Shown: positions 15,196 through 23,954 of the stretch, piece after piece
Position numbering within the stretch: the first letter of the stretch is position 1
Layout of the letters: the number at the start of each line of letters is the position of its first letter
NCBI GenBank assembly: GCA_001790445.1
Contig: MGCQ01000009.1
Span: 1-33,790 of the forward strand
DNA: 33,790 nt
Source: Candidatus Saccharibacteria bacterium RIFCSPHIGHO2_12_FULL_41_12
GTDB lineage: Bacteria > Patescibacteriota > Saccharimonadia > Saccharimonadales > 2-12-FULL-41-12
Direction: 5' to 3'
The notes under the pieces: generated by a model
Database searches by the model: none
Told to the model about the DNA's origin: nothing
The model's input: the letters and a program-made list of their open reading frames with translations, nothing else
Program-made: the position numbers and the translations under genes

Positions 15196-15762
15196 CTATT
15201 GTACTCCTAGGCTAACTGATTGTGTAGAATTGCCGGTTGATGAAGCAGAAGAATAATTTAATGTAATATTCCAGGTTCCAGCACTTAGCTCACCGTAAGG
15301 AAAGGTTACTGCGCCACAAGAAGTGGTCTGAGCATCCTTGCTTGCAGTAGTTGTTTTTGTAACTTTTTTCGCATTATTTTGCATAGTAAATGTACAAATT
15401 CCACCAGCTTCGTAAATACCTGGAACAAATCCAACTACCCTAACGTCTTTTGTTTGAGGATTTTGCCCCCAGGAACTGATTATTGGAGTAACTGGCTTTA
15501 TTTGGCCGGGAGTAGACTCTGTTATAGTACTGTTTCGATTTTCGGCAGCTTGTTTTTCTTTGAACTGTTCGGTCTCTTTTTTCTCTTGTTCAGTTGGTGG
15601 TCCATAGTTAATTCCGCCTTGGACAGGTGGAGGGGCGGTTTTACCTACAAATGGTAAATCGATAACGTCAATTTTCTCTAGTACAAGCAAAGTTCCAACT
15701 GTAATCAACAGCAGAGAGGTGGGTATTAATATTAATTTAGTTTTTTTTGAAATTGTTCGCAT
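15196..15762 (-). CDS. Small exported membrane-anchored protein
   Basis: A 188-residue protein with one N-terminal membrane segment (about residues 8-28), a Pro/Gly linker (APPPVQGGINYGPP), a charged Glu/Lys/Gln-rich stretch, and a C-terminal domain of about 95 residues that looks like an Ig-like beta fold with two cysteines (GICTFTM, TTSCGAV). It ends in a Ser/Thr-rich tail. N-in, C-out topology is predicted. This kind of short anchored protein with GINYGPPT is common in Saccharibacteria as I recall, but no function is established. It is the first gene of a two-gene unit with the repeat-containing secreted protein, so the two may act together at the cell surface. Confidence 0.8.
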   Translation of the reverse strand: MRTISKKTKLILIPTSLLLITVGTLLVLEKIDVIDLPFVGKTAPPPVQGGINYGPPTEQEKKETEQFKEKQAAENRNSTITESTPGQIKPVTPIISSWGQNPQTKDVRVVGFVPGIYEAGGICTFTMQNNAKKVTKTTTASKDAQTTSCGAVTFPYGELSAGTWNITLNYSSASSTGNSTQSVSLGVQ

Positions 15763-15789
15763 GCTTTTTGTTTTAATTTAACTGTGCTT

Positions 15790-15818
15790 ATTATACACCA
15801 ATAAGAGTGAACTTTCAA
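15790..15818 (-). promoter_or_regulatory. Promoter of exported-protein operon
   Basis: On the minus strand TTGAAA (15818-15813), a 17-base spacer and TATAAT (15795-15790) form a near-consensus promoter. Unlike most promoters here it leaves a leader of about 20 bases before the ATG at 15762, but that leader is A-rich and has no Shine-Dalgarno. Confidence 0.75.
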
Positions 15819-15834
15819 GTAGCAGAAGTTTAAT

Positions 15835-17838
15835 TTAGAAGATAAGCCTATATATGTATAAGGTTTGTAGGGGATATACTACTTCTTCAATTAAAGTAGC
15901 GCATCTGTCGGCTGGGTTAAGTCGTGCAGAGGCAATTAGATAGCGAACATGGTGTTTTTGCAAGAAATCACTACAAGGCTCGGTTGATATACGCAGACTG
16001 TCCTCACCGGTTAGTGAGACTTTCGTAGGGGTTGTTTTGGTCGAGTCTCTATCAAAAGCAAAAATAGTGTGAGAATAGCGATTATATACTTTGTCCTGTG
16101 CCGTAGGGTCGGCGTCGTGCCAAAGAGCGAGTTGTGGGTAAGAATATACACCAGAAAGAGAATGTGCCCCGTTCATAAATACGAAGTTCTCTAGCAAAAA
16201 ATGTTCGGTTGCCCAAGTAGAGTTATCCGTGTTTGAGATGTTTTTGATTTTTGTGGAGATTGGTGTCTGGCTGAGCGCACCGGTTCCTTGATATAGCGGA
16301 TTAACGCGGAAAGTCATATAAAAAGAAAAAAGCAAGAGTCCGCCCATTGCTAGCTCATATCGCTTTCGTAGAAGTAGATAGATTATGATTGGTAATGGAA
16401 TAGCAAAGGCAATAGCTCGTGACGTAGTAATAAAATCTGGTGAATGATTCATAACTTGTTGCCCAATACCAAGCTCAACTAAAAATATTGCAATAGCATA
16501 TAGCAATGCCCATTGAATTTTGATGGTGAAGTTTTTGAAATAATCATAGCGTTTTACAAAAAGGGCTATTTGGAGAATACTTAAGACCCCGAGTCCGATC
16601 AGGAGTCTTGCGTGAGGCACACGCTCTAAAAGTGAAATTTTTCCCAAGAGACCCAGATGGGGAATGAATAGCCAGATAAGTCCTGACAAAAAAAGGACAC
16701 TTGTCAGAATAATAGACCAGTCAATTTCTTGTTTTGTTTTGTAGTATCTATAGGCAAGATACAGCGATGGAAGGAGTAAGAAAGGCAAAATCAAAACAAA
16801 GTTAGAGGTCTCACTCTGATTGGTGTGTCCCCTCGGGGCCTTGTGGTTACCTGCTCTGGGGTCGGTGCTGGGCTGTTTACCAAAATTGCTCGAGAATAGA
16901 TGTAGTGCGTCAAATCCTCCACTTTTCTGTAATCTATTTCCTGGGTATGCGGTATTTTGGATCGTACTAATTATATCTGATCGTGTATTGAGAAAAGTAA
17001 GAGTTATGAAGCCAGTAATTACCAATGCTCCAGCTATAACGGCTAATCTTTGAAACATCATTTTTCTAGGTTCGGTTTTAAATTTCTCTAAAATATAGCC
17101 AATGACAAAGGCTAACATCACAAGGATACACGGGATCTGAAAAGGGGGGTAAAGGATCAGCACGAAACAGGTGGTTATATAGGCAAGCGCTACTCCCCAG
17201 AGCAGGCTTTGTTTGAGCTTCTTGGAATTAAACAATTTTATTAAGATCGCCCCACCAAGTAAACTATATGACACTGCACCTAAAGTGCCTGAGAGATACC
17301 ACCACTGGACAAACGGAGCAAAGAAGAGACCAACTGACAATAGGCCAGCGAGTAATTTTCTGTTTGGAAGAAGAGCCAGTACAAAGAAGTAGCAACTTAG
17401 GATTAACAGGTAACCCATGAACCACCACTTAAAAGCGAAGGCGTTATCAAATGGTATAAAAAAGAAGGCTAGGTTCTGTGGCTTAAATATAACCGACCAT
17501 TCTTTATATGGAGCATCCACGAGTATAGAAAGGTCTTGCCCATTGCCAATGTTTTTGTTAATTCGTGCAAAATCATTGTTTTTTTGAGCTAAAGTCATTT
17601 GTGTATTAACCAACCATTCGTCAGAGCGAATTGATTGCGGTTTGTTGATCAGTAGATTGTTGTCTTTACTGATTTCGCCATAAAATAGAGTGTGATAAAC
17701 ACCCAAAGAACTTCCACTAATTTTAAAAGCGGTCAAGAGGAGCAATAGTAAAGTCAAGGTTATTGGAAAGAGCCAGATACTGCCAAAAAATTTACGTATA
17801 GAAGTCTTAGAAATTGCCAATTTTTTATTTTTACTCAT
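15835..17838 (-). CDS. Polytopic membrane protein, GT-C/YfhO-like
   Basis: A 667-residue protein with about a dozen membrane segments and a C-terminal soluble domain of ~130 residues. The first outer loop contains SIRSDEWLVNT, and a later loop reads FVQWWYLSG. Acidic residues in the first outer loop followed by many helices are typical of GT-C glycosyltransferases and the related YfhO group, which use polyprenyl-phosphate sugars outside the membrane. The gene begins inside the last codons of the SMR-like carrier gene (ATGA overlap), so a flippase/GT-C pair that decorates the glycan after transport is a reasonable inference. No specific substrate can be named. Confidence 0.7.
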   Translation of the reverse strand: MSKNKKLAISKTSIRKFFGSIWLFPITLTLLLLLLTAFKISGSSLGVYHTLFYGEISKDNNLLINKPQSIRSDEWLVNTQMTLAQKNNDFARINKNIGNGQDLSILVDAPYKEWSVIFKPQNLAFFFIPFDNAFAFKWWFMGYLLILSCYFFVLALLPNRKLLAGLLSVGLFFAPFVQWWYLSGTLGAVSYSLLGGAILIKLFNSKKLKQSLLWGVALAYITTCFVLILYPPFQIPCILVMLAFVIGYILEKFKTEPRKMMFQRLAVIAGALVITGFITLTFLNTRSDIISTIQNTAYPGNRLQKSGGFDALHLFSSNFGKQPSTDPRAGNHKAPRGHTNQSETSNFVLILPFLLLPSLYLAYRYYKTKQEIDWSIILTSVLFLSGLIWLFIPHLGLLGKISLLERVPHARLLIGLGVLSILQIALFVKRYDYFKNFTIKIQWALLYAIAIFLVELGIGQQVMNHSPDFITTSRAIAFAIPLPIIIYLLLRKRYELAMGGLLLFSFYMTFRVNPLYQGTGALSQTPISTKIKNISNTDNSTWATEHFLLENFVFMNGAHSLSGVYSYPQLALWHDADPTAQDKVYNRYSHTIFAFDRDSTKTTPTKVSLTGEDSLRISTEPCSDFLQKHHVRYLIASARLNPADRCATLIEEVVYPLQTLYIYRLIF

Positions 17839-18191
17839 TTGCCTAAACTAAGGAAAATAACCCCACTGACAATGAGGACTATGCCCGCTATTTTCATTGC
17901 TGTAAAAGCTTCTTTAAAAATAAAATATGAAGCAACAAAAATAACCACATATACAAGAGCGGTTGTTAACGGAATTATATAACCTAGATCAAATTTAGAG
18001 ATCAAGTATACGTAAAGTAAAAAACTCACTCCGTACAAAAATATACCAATTATATTAAAGAAATTTAAGTGAAATTGTAATTTTTCGGCGCTAAAAGTAA
18101 TGGGCAAGCCACTGCCTGTTCCTTGTTTAATGGCTATAAGCCCAAGTGACGTAGAAAGCACATACAACAATAATATAATGACTTTTAACAC
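17835..18191 (-). CDS. SMR/EamA-like small carrier (possible lipid-sugar flippase)
   Basis: A 118-residue protein with four membrane helices, the size and layout of small multidrug resistance/ArnE-ArnF-type carriers (half of an EamA unit). C-terminal features include PLTTALVYVVIF and FKEAFTAMKIAGIVLIVSGV. In glycan loci such proteins are proposed to flip polyprenyl-phosphate sugars. Its overlap with the GT-C-like gene supports this. The start is GTG at 18191, 6 bases after TATAAT on the minus strand, giving a leaderless message. An inverted repeat surrounds this promoter. Flippase function is an inference from size and context. Confidence 0.8.
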   Translation of the reverse strand: MLKVIILLLYVLSTSLGLIAIKQGTGSGLPITFSAEKLQFHLNFFNIIGIFLYGVSFLLYVYLISKFDLGYIIPLTTALVYVVIFVASYFIFKEAFTAMKIAGIVLIVSGVIFLSLGK

Positions 18192-18208
18192 CTGTGTATT
18201 ATACAGGT
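18190..18208 (-). promoter_or_regulatory. Promoter inside an inverted repeat
   Basis: TATAAT on the minus strand (18203-18198) lies 6 bases before the GTG start at 18191. It is enclosed by a 6-bp inverted repeat ACCTGT-N7-ACAGGT (18190-18195 and 18203-18208), which could be an operator covering the start site. The -35 region is weak. Confidence 0.55.
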
Positions 18209-18223
18209 ATTCTGCTATGAGTT

Positions 18224-19450
18224 CTAGCCAAATATAAAACTGTATAATTTGTTTAGGATCAGGTTTCTTTCAAAATGTTTAATATGATAGGCGCGTGCTT
18301 GATTGCCCATTTCAGATCGTTGTTTGGGGGACAAGCCGTAGATTTTTTTAATGTTAGTTGTTAGTGCTTTTGAATCCTCAGTGGGGCCTACGTATCCACA
18401 TTTAATTTTGTTATTTATAAGATCTTGGACCTCACCATCCATAGCAAGTACCATAGGTTTCCCAGATGCGATATATGACATTACTTTTGCTGGGATTGTT
18501 GCTTCTAGCAAGTCACTTTTTACTAGACAGCCAACTAAAAGGTCTGCTACACCGTTATATTTTGGTATATCGGCGACTGGCTTCATGCCTTCAAAATAAA
18601 AACTGTTAGCAAGACCAGCCTTTTTGACTTCCTCTTCTAGCCATGTTTTTGACATGCCATCTCCCACAATTATCCAATTAATATCGCTCAAACCGTCCGT
18701 TTTAAGATTTTTTGCTGTTTCGATTATAGTTTCAAAAGATTGAGCTGGGCTAATGTTGCCTGCAAAGAGTATGTTAAAACCTTTTTTAAATTTCTGCTGA
18801 AGTACCTTATCGCGAACATCAGTCTCGTAAATCTTTTCACATGCTTGCGGTAAAATAACAATTTTGTCTGGAGATACACCAGTAACATCGATAATACGAC
18901 TGCGCATTTTCTCAGAGAGAACTACAAACTTGTCGATCCGTTTGTAGTGCCAATGCGACACACTAGTAGCAAGTTTTCTCATTAAGGGATTCTTTATATT
19001 AATCACAGAAAAAAGATTTTCTGGCCAAAGGTCAAGTACATACATAGTCGTTTCTATTTTCTTAATTTTGCCAACCAAAATACCGGCTATCGACATCATG
19101 ACGGGTGATAATTGGTAGAGAATTATTTTGTTATATTTTTTGGTCAATAGTCTCGGTATATGAAAAAGACTTGAAAATGGGAAGGAGAGATAATTAATGA
19201 GAATCCGTGGGTTTGAGTTGTTACCTCTAGGTACCTCAAAAGCACGCCTAATTTTTACGTCATTATGAGTCTCTTTGCGCTTTTTGAAATAAGAATACCC
19301 GTCGAAAAATTTACCCTGAGGATAGTTGGGAATACCGCAAAGTACTTCGACGTTCGCATTTTTTTCTACCAGAAAATCACATATATCATTGATACGAAAA
19401 GACTCAGGCCAATAGTGTTGGCATACGACCAGAACTCGCTGTTTTTTCAT
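18224..19450 (-). CDS. GT4 glycosyltransferase, WbuB-like
   Basis: A 408-residue retaining transferase of the GT4/GT-B type. The N-terminal half has VLVVCQHYWPESFRINDICD and CGIPNYPQGKFFDGY. The C-terminal half has FNILFAGNISPAQSFETIIE, IVGDGMSKTWLEEEV and EATIPAKVMSYIASGKPM. It starts immediately after the fnlC stop. The gene order fnlA-fnlB-fnlC-GT4 is that of E. coli O26, where WbuB is the L-FucNAc transferase, so transfer of L-FucNAc is a reasonable inference. In the usual EX7E-type motif the second Glu seems to be Ser (VMSYIASG), which is worth noting. Confidence 0.85.
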   Translation of the reverse strand: MKKQRVLVVCQHYWPESFRINDICDFLVEKNANVEVLCGIPNYPQGKFFDGYSYFKKRKETHNDVKIRRAFEVPRGNNSNPRILINYLSFPFSSLFHIPRLLTKKYNKIILYQLSPVMMSIAGILVGKIKKIETTMYVLDLWPENLFSVINIKNPLMRKLATSVSHWHYKRIDKFVVLSEKMRSRIIDVTGVSPDKIVILPQACEKIYETDVRDKVLQQKFKKGFNILFAGNISPAQSFETIIETAKNLKTDGLSDINWIIVGDGMSKTWLEEEVKKAGLANSFYFEGMKPVADIPKYNGVADLLVGCLVKSDLLEATIPAKVMSYIASGKPMVLAMDGEVQDLINNKIKCGYVGPTEDSKALTTNIKKIYGLSPKQRSEMGNQARAYHIKHFERNLILNKLYSFIFG

Positions 19451-20578
19451 TTATGACTTGTGCCACACATTTTTATTGACTATCTTTGTATAGCTCTGGA
19501 TAATCTTCACAACTTTTGCGGATACGTTGGTATCGATATAATCAGCGGCAAGAATATTGGGCGTATCAGCTTTTCTCATTTCGTGGGATAGCTCAATTGC
19601 TTGTTCGATATCATTTGCCTCGATACCACCGATTATCACTGTCCCTTTGTCAATGACTTCTGGTCGTTCAGTAGATGTGCGTATAAGTACGCCGTTAAAT
19701 CCTAGAATGGCACTTTCTTCAGACAGTGTGCCACTGTCAGAAAGAACACAAAATGAGTTTTGTTGCAATTTGTTATAGTCGAAAAACCCAAAAGGCTTAT
19801 GTGTCTGGATCAGCGGGTGGAGTTTAAACCCTCTTTTAGTTATACGATCAAGACTTCTAGGGTGAGTTGAATAGATTACGGGGAGCTTGTAGGTCTCGGC
19901 AACATTGTTAAGTGCCGTCATAAGTGACATAAAATTATCCTCGTCATCAATATTCTCTTCGCGGTGTGCAGACACCACTATGTAATCATTTTTCTTTAAC
20001 TGTAGGTTTTTAAGAATGGGGCTATTGTTTATCTGTTGCGAATGGACAGAGAGAACTTCAGCCATGGGTGACCCAGTTACAAAGATATGTTCTTTACTAA
20101 TGCCTTCTGACAGAAGATAGCGTCGAGAGTGTTCAGTGTAGGGTAGATTAATATCTGAAATATGATCAACAATCTTGCGATTTATTTCTTCAGGTACGTT
20201 TTGATCAAAGCAGCGATTGCCGGCTTCCATATGAAAAATCGGGATTTTTAAGCGTTTTGCGGAAATAGCACATAGCGCACTATTAGTATCGCCGAGTATC
20301 AATAGGGCATCAGGTTTCTCTTTTTCAAGTAGCCTGTATGATTTTGCGATAATATTACCAATAGTCTTCCCAAGACTGTCTCCAACGCTTTCAAGATAGT
20401 GGTTGGGTTCGCGTAATTCGAGCTCTTTAAAGAAAACTTGATTTAGTGAATAGTCATAGTTCTGGCCGGTGTGCACAATAGTATGATCAAAATAAACATC
20501 ACATGCTTTCATGACTTCGCTCAATCGAATGATCTCAGGTCTCGTGCCGATAATTGTCATTAATTTCAGTTTTTTCAT
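19451..20578 (-). CDS. fnlC: UDP-GlcNAc 2-epimerase family, UDP-L-FucNAc synthesis
   Basis: A 375-residue protein of the WecB family: LMTIIGTRPEIIRLSEV at the N-terminus, LGDTNSAL, HMEAGNRCFDQNVPEEINRKI, SAHREEN, DSGTLSEES. FnlC/Cap5G carries out the last step to UDP-L-FucNAc by 2-epimerisation of UDP-L-PneNAc (the 2-epimer precursor). The ATG at 20578 is chosen over an ORF start 22 codons upstream because GGGAG sits 6-8 bases before it and family members begin here. That leaves a 13-base gap after fnlB. The length matches the family. It forms an operon with fnlA, fnlB and the GT4 gene. Confidence 0.9.
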   Translation of the reverse strand: MKKLKLMTIIGTRPEIIRLSEVMKACDVYFDHTIVHTGQNYDYSLNQVFFKELELREPNHYLESVGDSLGKTIGNIIAKSYRLLEKEKPDALLILGDTNSALCAISAKRLKIPIFHMEAGNRCFDQNVPEEINRKIVDHISDINLPYTEHSRRYLLSEGISKEHIFVTGSPMAEVLSVHSQQINNSPILKNLQLKKNDYIVVSAHREENIDDEDNFMSLMTALNNVAETYKLPVIYSTHPRSLDRITKRGFKLHPLIQTHKPFGFFDYNKLQQNSFCVLSDSGTLSEESAILGFNGVLIRTSTERPEVIDKGTVIIGGIEANDIEQAIELSHEMRKADTPNILAADYIDTNVSAKVVKIIQSYTKIVNKNVWHKS

Positions 20579-20591
20579 AATATAACTCCCA

Positions 20592-21710
20592 TCATTCAAC
20601 TTTATCATAATATGTGTCAGGTGATTTTTTATTAAGAACTTCATTTGCCCAGAATACGGTGATAAGGTCTTTATCCCCTGTGTTTTTAATTGAGTGGACG
20701 TATCCTACTGGGATATCAACGACGTTCGATTCGCCCCCAGCAACTTTGTATTTGATTACGTCTTGTTGATCGATTTTGTTGCGAAATAGTATCTCGGCGG
20801 CGCCTTCAACAACCAGGAATTTTTCTATTTTTGTATTGTGCCAATGGTTGCCTCTTGATTCGCCAGGCTTAGTTCTAGATATAAATATTTGACCAAACTG
20901 GTAAGATTTTATAAATTCAGCTAATTCGCCCCGCTCATCAGCATGAACTTTGAGCTTGTAGGAAAAATTATCAGTAGCTAAATAAGAAACGTATGTCGCG
21001 TAAAGATATTTATTCAAGTCATCTTCTAGGTTAGGCAGGAGCAAAGTTTTGCGGCTATCATGAAGATTCATAATTCTATCCCTAAGATCGCTCAGGCTGA
21101 TTGTAAATGTGGGCGAAATAGAGTAATAGTCCTTGTTATTGCTTTCTTGCTTTTCAACGTGATCAATGAACTTATTGACTACATTGTCAATATATACAAG
21201 AGTAACAGGGATTTTACCATCGGAGATTTTTATAGGTAAATTGTTCGCAATATTGTGACAAAAAGTTGCTACCACAGAATTATAGTTTGGTTTGCACCAC
21301 TTCCCAAATACACCCGGTAGACGATATATATAGACTGGGCTTCCAGATTCTTTTGTCCAGGATAACAAAGCTTTTTCGGCAGCGAGTTTGCTTTTACCGT
21401 AAGGGTTGTCAAGCTCTGCTTGAGTGGACGAAGTAACAAGTAAAGGCGTTTTTTTACCTATACTCCTTAAGATATTGATTATATCTTCTGTCAACTGTTG
21501 ATTGCCGACGGTAAACTCCTTTTCTTCTTTTGGACGATTAACTCCAGCAAGATGGAAAATAAAGTCGGCTTCAGAGACAAAACTGGTTAACTCGTCAAGC
21601 GAATTATCAAGTGTATATTTGATTATGCGTAAATTATCTACATTTTCAAGATTTAGACAGAGATTTTTTCCTATGAATCCAGATGCTCCTGTAACCAGAA
21701 TGGTTTTCAT
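20592..21710 (-). CDS. fnlB: SDR-cupin fusion, UDP-L-FucNAc synthesis
   Basis: A 372-residue bifunctional enzyme like FnlB/CapF. An N-terminal short-chain dehydrogenase domain has VTGASGFIGK (6-15) and YGKSK (Y104/K108). A C-terminal cupin (about 250-372) has SRGNHWHNTKIEKFLVVEG, whose histidines would bind metal. In CapF the cupin epimerises and the SDR domain reduces the 4-keto sugar made by CapE. The domain order and length agree. The start overlaps the fnlA stop as ATGA, implying coupling. Function is well supported by domain architecture and by its position between fnlA and fnlC. Confidence 0.92.
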   Translation of the reverse strand: MKTILVTGASGFIGKNLCLNLENVDNLRIIKYTLDNSLDELTSFVSEADFIFHLAGVNRPKEEKEFTVGNQQLTEDIINILRSIGKKTPLLVTSSTQAELDNPYGKSKLAAEKALLSWTKESGSPVYIYRLPGVFGKWCKPNYNSVVATFCHNIANNLPIKISDGKIPVTLVYIDNVVNKFIDHVEKQESNNKDYYSISPTFTISLSDLRDRIMNLHDSRKTLLLPNLEDDLNKYLYATYVSYLATDNFSYKLKVHADERGELAEFIKSYQFGQIFISRTKPGESRGNHWHNTKIEKFLVVEGAAEILFRNKIDQQDVIKYKVAGGESNVVDIPVGYVHSIKNTGDKDLITVFWANEVLNKKSPDTYYDKVE

Positions 21711-22735
21711 GCTAGTGATCCTGAGTGTCCTTTTAGTTCTTCCTGTATAAAATCTGTTGTTTTGAGCTTGGCTATAACTCCGTCAACATCGAGTCTTTTG
21801 GTGTTGTGTGAAGTATATTCTTCTAATTCAGTGATGGTCTTTTCACCCTCCACAAAAAACTTGTCATAATTGAGATCTCTTGTGTCTGCTGGGACTCTAA
21901 AGTACCCGCCAAGGTCGGTTGATTTTGCTTTTTCTTCACGGGTCATAAGAGTCTCATGTGCTTTTTCTCCGTGTCTGGTACCAATAATCTTAATATTTGT
22001 TTCAGACTTAAAGAGTTTTTTGAGAGCATTTGCAAGATCTATTACTGTACTTGCTGAAGATTTCTGAACGAACAAATCACCCTGCTTGCCATTTTCAAAT
22101 GCAAAAAGAACTAAATCAACCGCCTCGTTAAGATTCATCAAAAATCTTGTCATGTCTGGGTCAGTTATTGTTATTGGTTGTTTGGCTTTCATTTGGCTGA
22201 CAAAAAGTGGAATAACTGAGCCCCTTGATGCCATTACATTGCCATATCTAGTGCAACATATAGTTGTCTTGCTAGGGTCAACATTCCTTGATTTTGCAAT
22301 GATAACTTTTTCCATCATGGCTTTTGATGTGCCCATAGCATTGATCGGGTAGGCCGCCTTGTCAGTGGAAAGACAAATGACTTTTTTGACCCCTTCGTTG
22401 ATGGCAGCAGTTAAAACATTGTCTGTTCCGAGTACGTTAGTTCTTACAGCTTCCATTGGGAAGAATTCGCATGAAGGTACTTGTTTGAGAGCTGCAGCAT
22501 GGAAAATATAATCCACACCACGAACAGCTTCACTGATACTTTCCATATTGCGAACGTCACCTATATAAAACTTTAATTTGTCGTTATTGTATGCCTTTCG
22601 CATATCGTCTTGCTTCTTCTCGTCACGTGAGAAAATACGAATCTCCTCTATGTCACTATCAATGAAACGTTTTAAAACAGCGTTCCCAAATGAGCCTGTG
22701 CCACCAGTAATTAATAAAGTTTTTCCTTTGAACAT
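21707..22735 (-). CDS. fnlA: UDP-GlcNAc 4,6-dehydratase/5-epimerase
   Basis: A 342-residue SDR enzyme of the FnlA/CapE/FlaA1 group, the first step from UDP-GlcNAc toward UDP-L-FucNAc. Visible: NAD-binding GGTGSFG (11-17), FHAAALKQVP, LSTDKAAYPINAMGTSK. In place of the usual YxxxK pair it has M134-x3-K138, the Met substitution known for CapE. The ATG at 22735 (MFKGKTLL) is preferred over the TTG three codons upstream because AGAGG lies 9 bases before it. It heads the fnl operon. Confidence 0.93.
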   Translation of the reverse strand: MFKGKTLLITGGTGSFGNAVLKRFIDSDIEEIRIFSRDEKKQDDMRKAYNNDKLKFYIGDVRNMESISEAVRGVDYIFHAAALKQVPSCEFFPMEAVRTNVLGTDNVLTAAINEGVKKVICLSTDKAAYPINAMGTSKAMMEKVIIAKSRNVDPSKTTICCTRYGNVMASRGSVIPLFVSQMKAKQPITITDPDMTRFLMNLNEAVDLVLFAFENGKQGDLFVQKSSASTVIDLANALKKLFKSETNIKIIGTRHGEKAHETLMTREEKAKSTDLGGYFRVPADTRDLNYDKFFVEGEKTITELEEYTSHNTKRLDVDGVIAKLKTTDFIQEELKGHSGSLA

Positions 22736-22764
22736 TTTTAGCAACCTCTATATTAGCTACTACT

Positions 22765-22773
22765 ATTTTAACA
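22765..22773 (-). promoter_or_regulatory. Candidate extended -10 promoter for fnl operon
   Basis: On the minus strand TGT-TAAAAT (22773-22765) is an extended -10 element in the 98-base gap between the DUF218-like gene and fnlA. TTGACT lies further upstream but at an unsuitable 22-base spacing. The resulting leader of about 20 bases contains the AGAGG Shine-Dalgarno of fnlA. This is the one strong candidate here for a leadered, SD-led first gene. Confidence 0.4.
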
Positions 22774-22833
22774 GGATATTCTTCATTGGACTAGTCAAAA
22801 TGAGAAGTTAAGCAGACCACCACATATTTGATT

Positions 22834-23589
22834 TTATTTTGGCTTATCTGACTGAGAGGTAACCTTGTAAGTACCAGATTCAAGATCCCGAAGTCCTTGT
22901 TCCTCCGCGCGGATAGTTTCTTTAAATGCCTCTGTTTGTTTTACTCTTTTCATATATTCATCGAAGAGATAGTGTGTTGTACTGAGGACATCTTCTGCAC
23001 ATATAAATCGTACTTGCCCTGTTTTTTCTTTAAATTTTTTTAAAGCTTCTTGAAATTCTGAATTATCCACCAAGGCATCTAGTCGATCATACATCGCTTG
23101 GGTTCTGGGCAAATGATATTTATTGATTACAATGGCAACATTAGTCCAGTTATTCTCGACTGCTTTTTTGACCATCTCTGTTAGCTGAGTTATAGTACTG
23201 AAAGATTCTTCTTCTGTCTCTAGTTTGTTTTCGTCTACACCCCTAGCAACTAGTTCGGTGTTTTCCACAGATGCCATAGTTGGTATTTCATCATCAAATC
23301 GGTTTTTACTGGTGGTTACAATTTTTAGATCAGGGAGGGCTTTTGCAATTTCAGATGTAGCGATGACTCTAGTCCGGCCACCTGTTACTAGCCCAAGTTC
23401 TCCTTTGACGGAAAATGGCAGAGATCTGTACATACTATCTTCATTTGTTCTGCCAATACCCCCACTAAAAGAAAAAAGTACGTCAGGAGTAAGACCATCG
23501 AAGCTATCAATAATCAAATTCTTGACCTCTGTTAATTTGTCAGAGTCCTGTGCTTCAGTGTTGGTCTCTCCAGGAACGACTTCAGGCAC
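22834..23589 (-). CDS. DUF218/YdcF-like protein
   Basis: A 251-residue soluble protein. It matches the pattern of DUF218 (YdcF/SanA/ElyC) domains: VLFSFSGGIGR, VTGGRTRVIATSEIAKALP, ETEEESFSTITQLTEMVKKA, then VINKYHLPRTQAMYDRL, the last being the conserved 'T..yH..Ra' region. DUF218 proteins are linked to envelope and polyprenyl carrier metabolism, but their chemistry is poorly known. No membrane segment is present. The start is a GTG that shares one base with the stop of the preceding gene (TAGTG), so it is the last gene of the rml-led operon and tightly coupled. Confidence 0.75.
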   Translation of the reverse strand: MPEVVPGETNTEAQDSDKLTEVKNLIIDSFDGLTPDVLFSFSGGIGRTNEDSMYRSLPFSVKGELGLVTGGRTRVIATSEIAKALPDLKIVTTSKNRFDDEIPTMASVENTELVARGVDENKLETEEESFSTITQLTEMVKKAVENNWTNVAIVINKYHLPRTQAMYDRLDALVDNSEFQEALKKFKEKTGQVRFICAEDVLSTTHYLFDEYMKRVKQTEAFKETIRAEEQGLRDLESGTYKVTSQSDKPK

Positions 23590-23954
23590 TATTTTGACTT
23601 CCTATCTTTAAATAAACGGATTGATAGTTCTTGGTGTAGGTCATGAGTTTGGCGCTCCAGTGTCTCTAGCTTTGTGCGCGTGCGGTTTGCTATATAAAAA
23701 ACAGTAACTATGCCTGTGATTTGTACTACATCGAATAGGCTTAGTGGCTCGCTTTGAGTTAAATTATTGCTGAATAACCATTCGTAGAGAGGCTTAGCAG
23801 CGGCAAGACCAACTAATATAATTGTCCACATTAACATCTGGAATTTTAACCGTCGCTTTGAAGAATTACCTAGCTTGTAGCTAACTACTGCACTTACCAT
23901 AGAGGCGATTATAAAAGGGAGGTTTAAAAGGAATAATAATAGATATCTGCTCAT
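23589..23954 (-). CDS. Small membrane protein, DUF2304-like
   Basis: A 121-residue protein with three membrane segments (about 4-26, 40-54 and 72-90) and a cytoplasmic helix TRTKLETLERQTHDLHQELS at the C-terminus. This layout and its place directly behind a polyprenyl-phosphate-type GT2 match DUF2304 proteins, which usually accompany such transferases and may anchor them. The start overlaps the GT2 gene by 4 bases. Family assignment relies on layout and context more than on motifs. Confidence 0.65.
   Translation of the reverse strand: MSRYLLLFLLNLPFIIASMVSAVVSYKLGNSSKRRLKFQMLMWTIILVGLAAAKPLYEWLFSNNLTQSEPLSLFDVVQITGIVTVFYIANRTRTKLETLERQTHDLHQELSIRLFKDRKSK

Noticed and set aside
22774-22806. 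Hairpin TTCTCATT/AATGAAGAA upstream of fnlA as a terminator or riboswitch
   Set aside because: It has a bulge, an 11-base loop and no T-tract, and it lies upstream of the likely transcription start.
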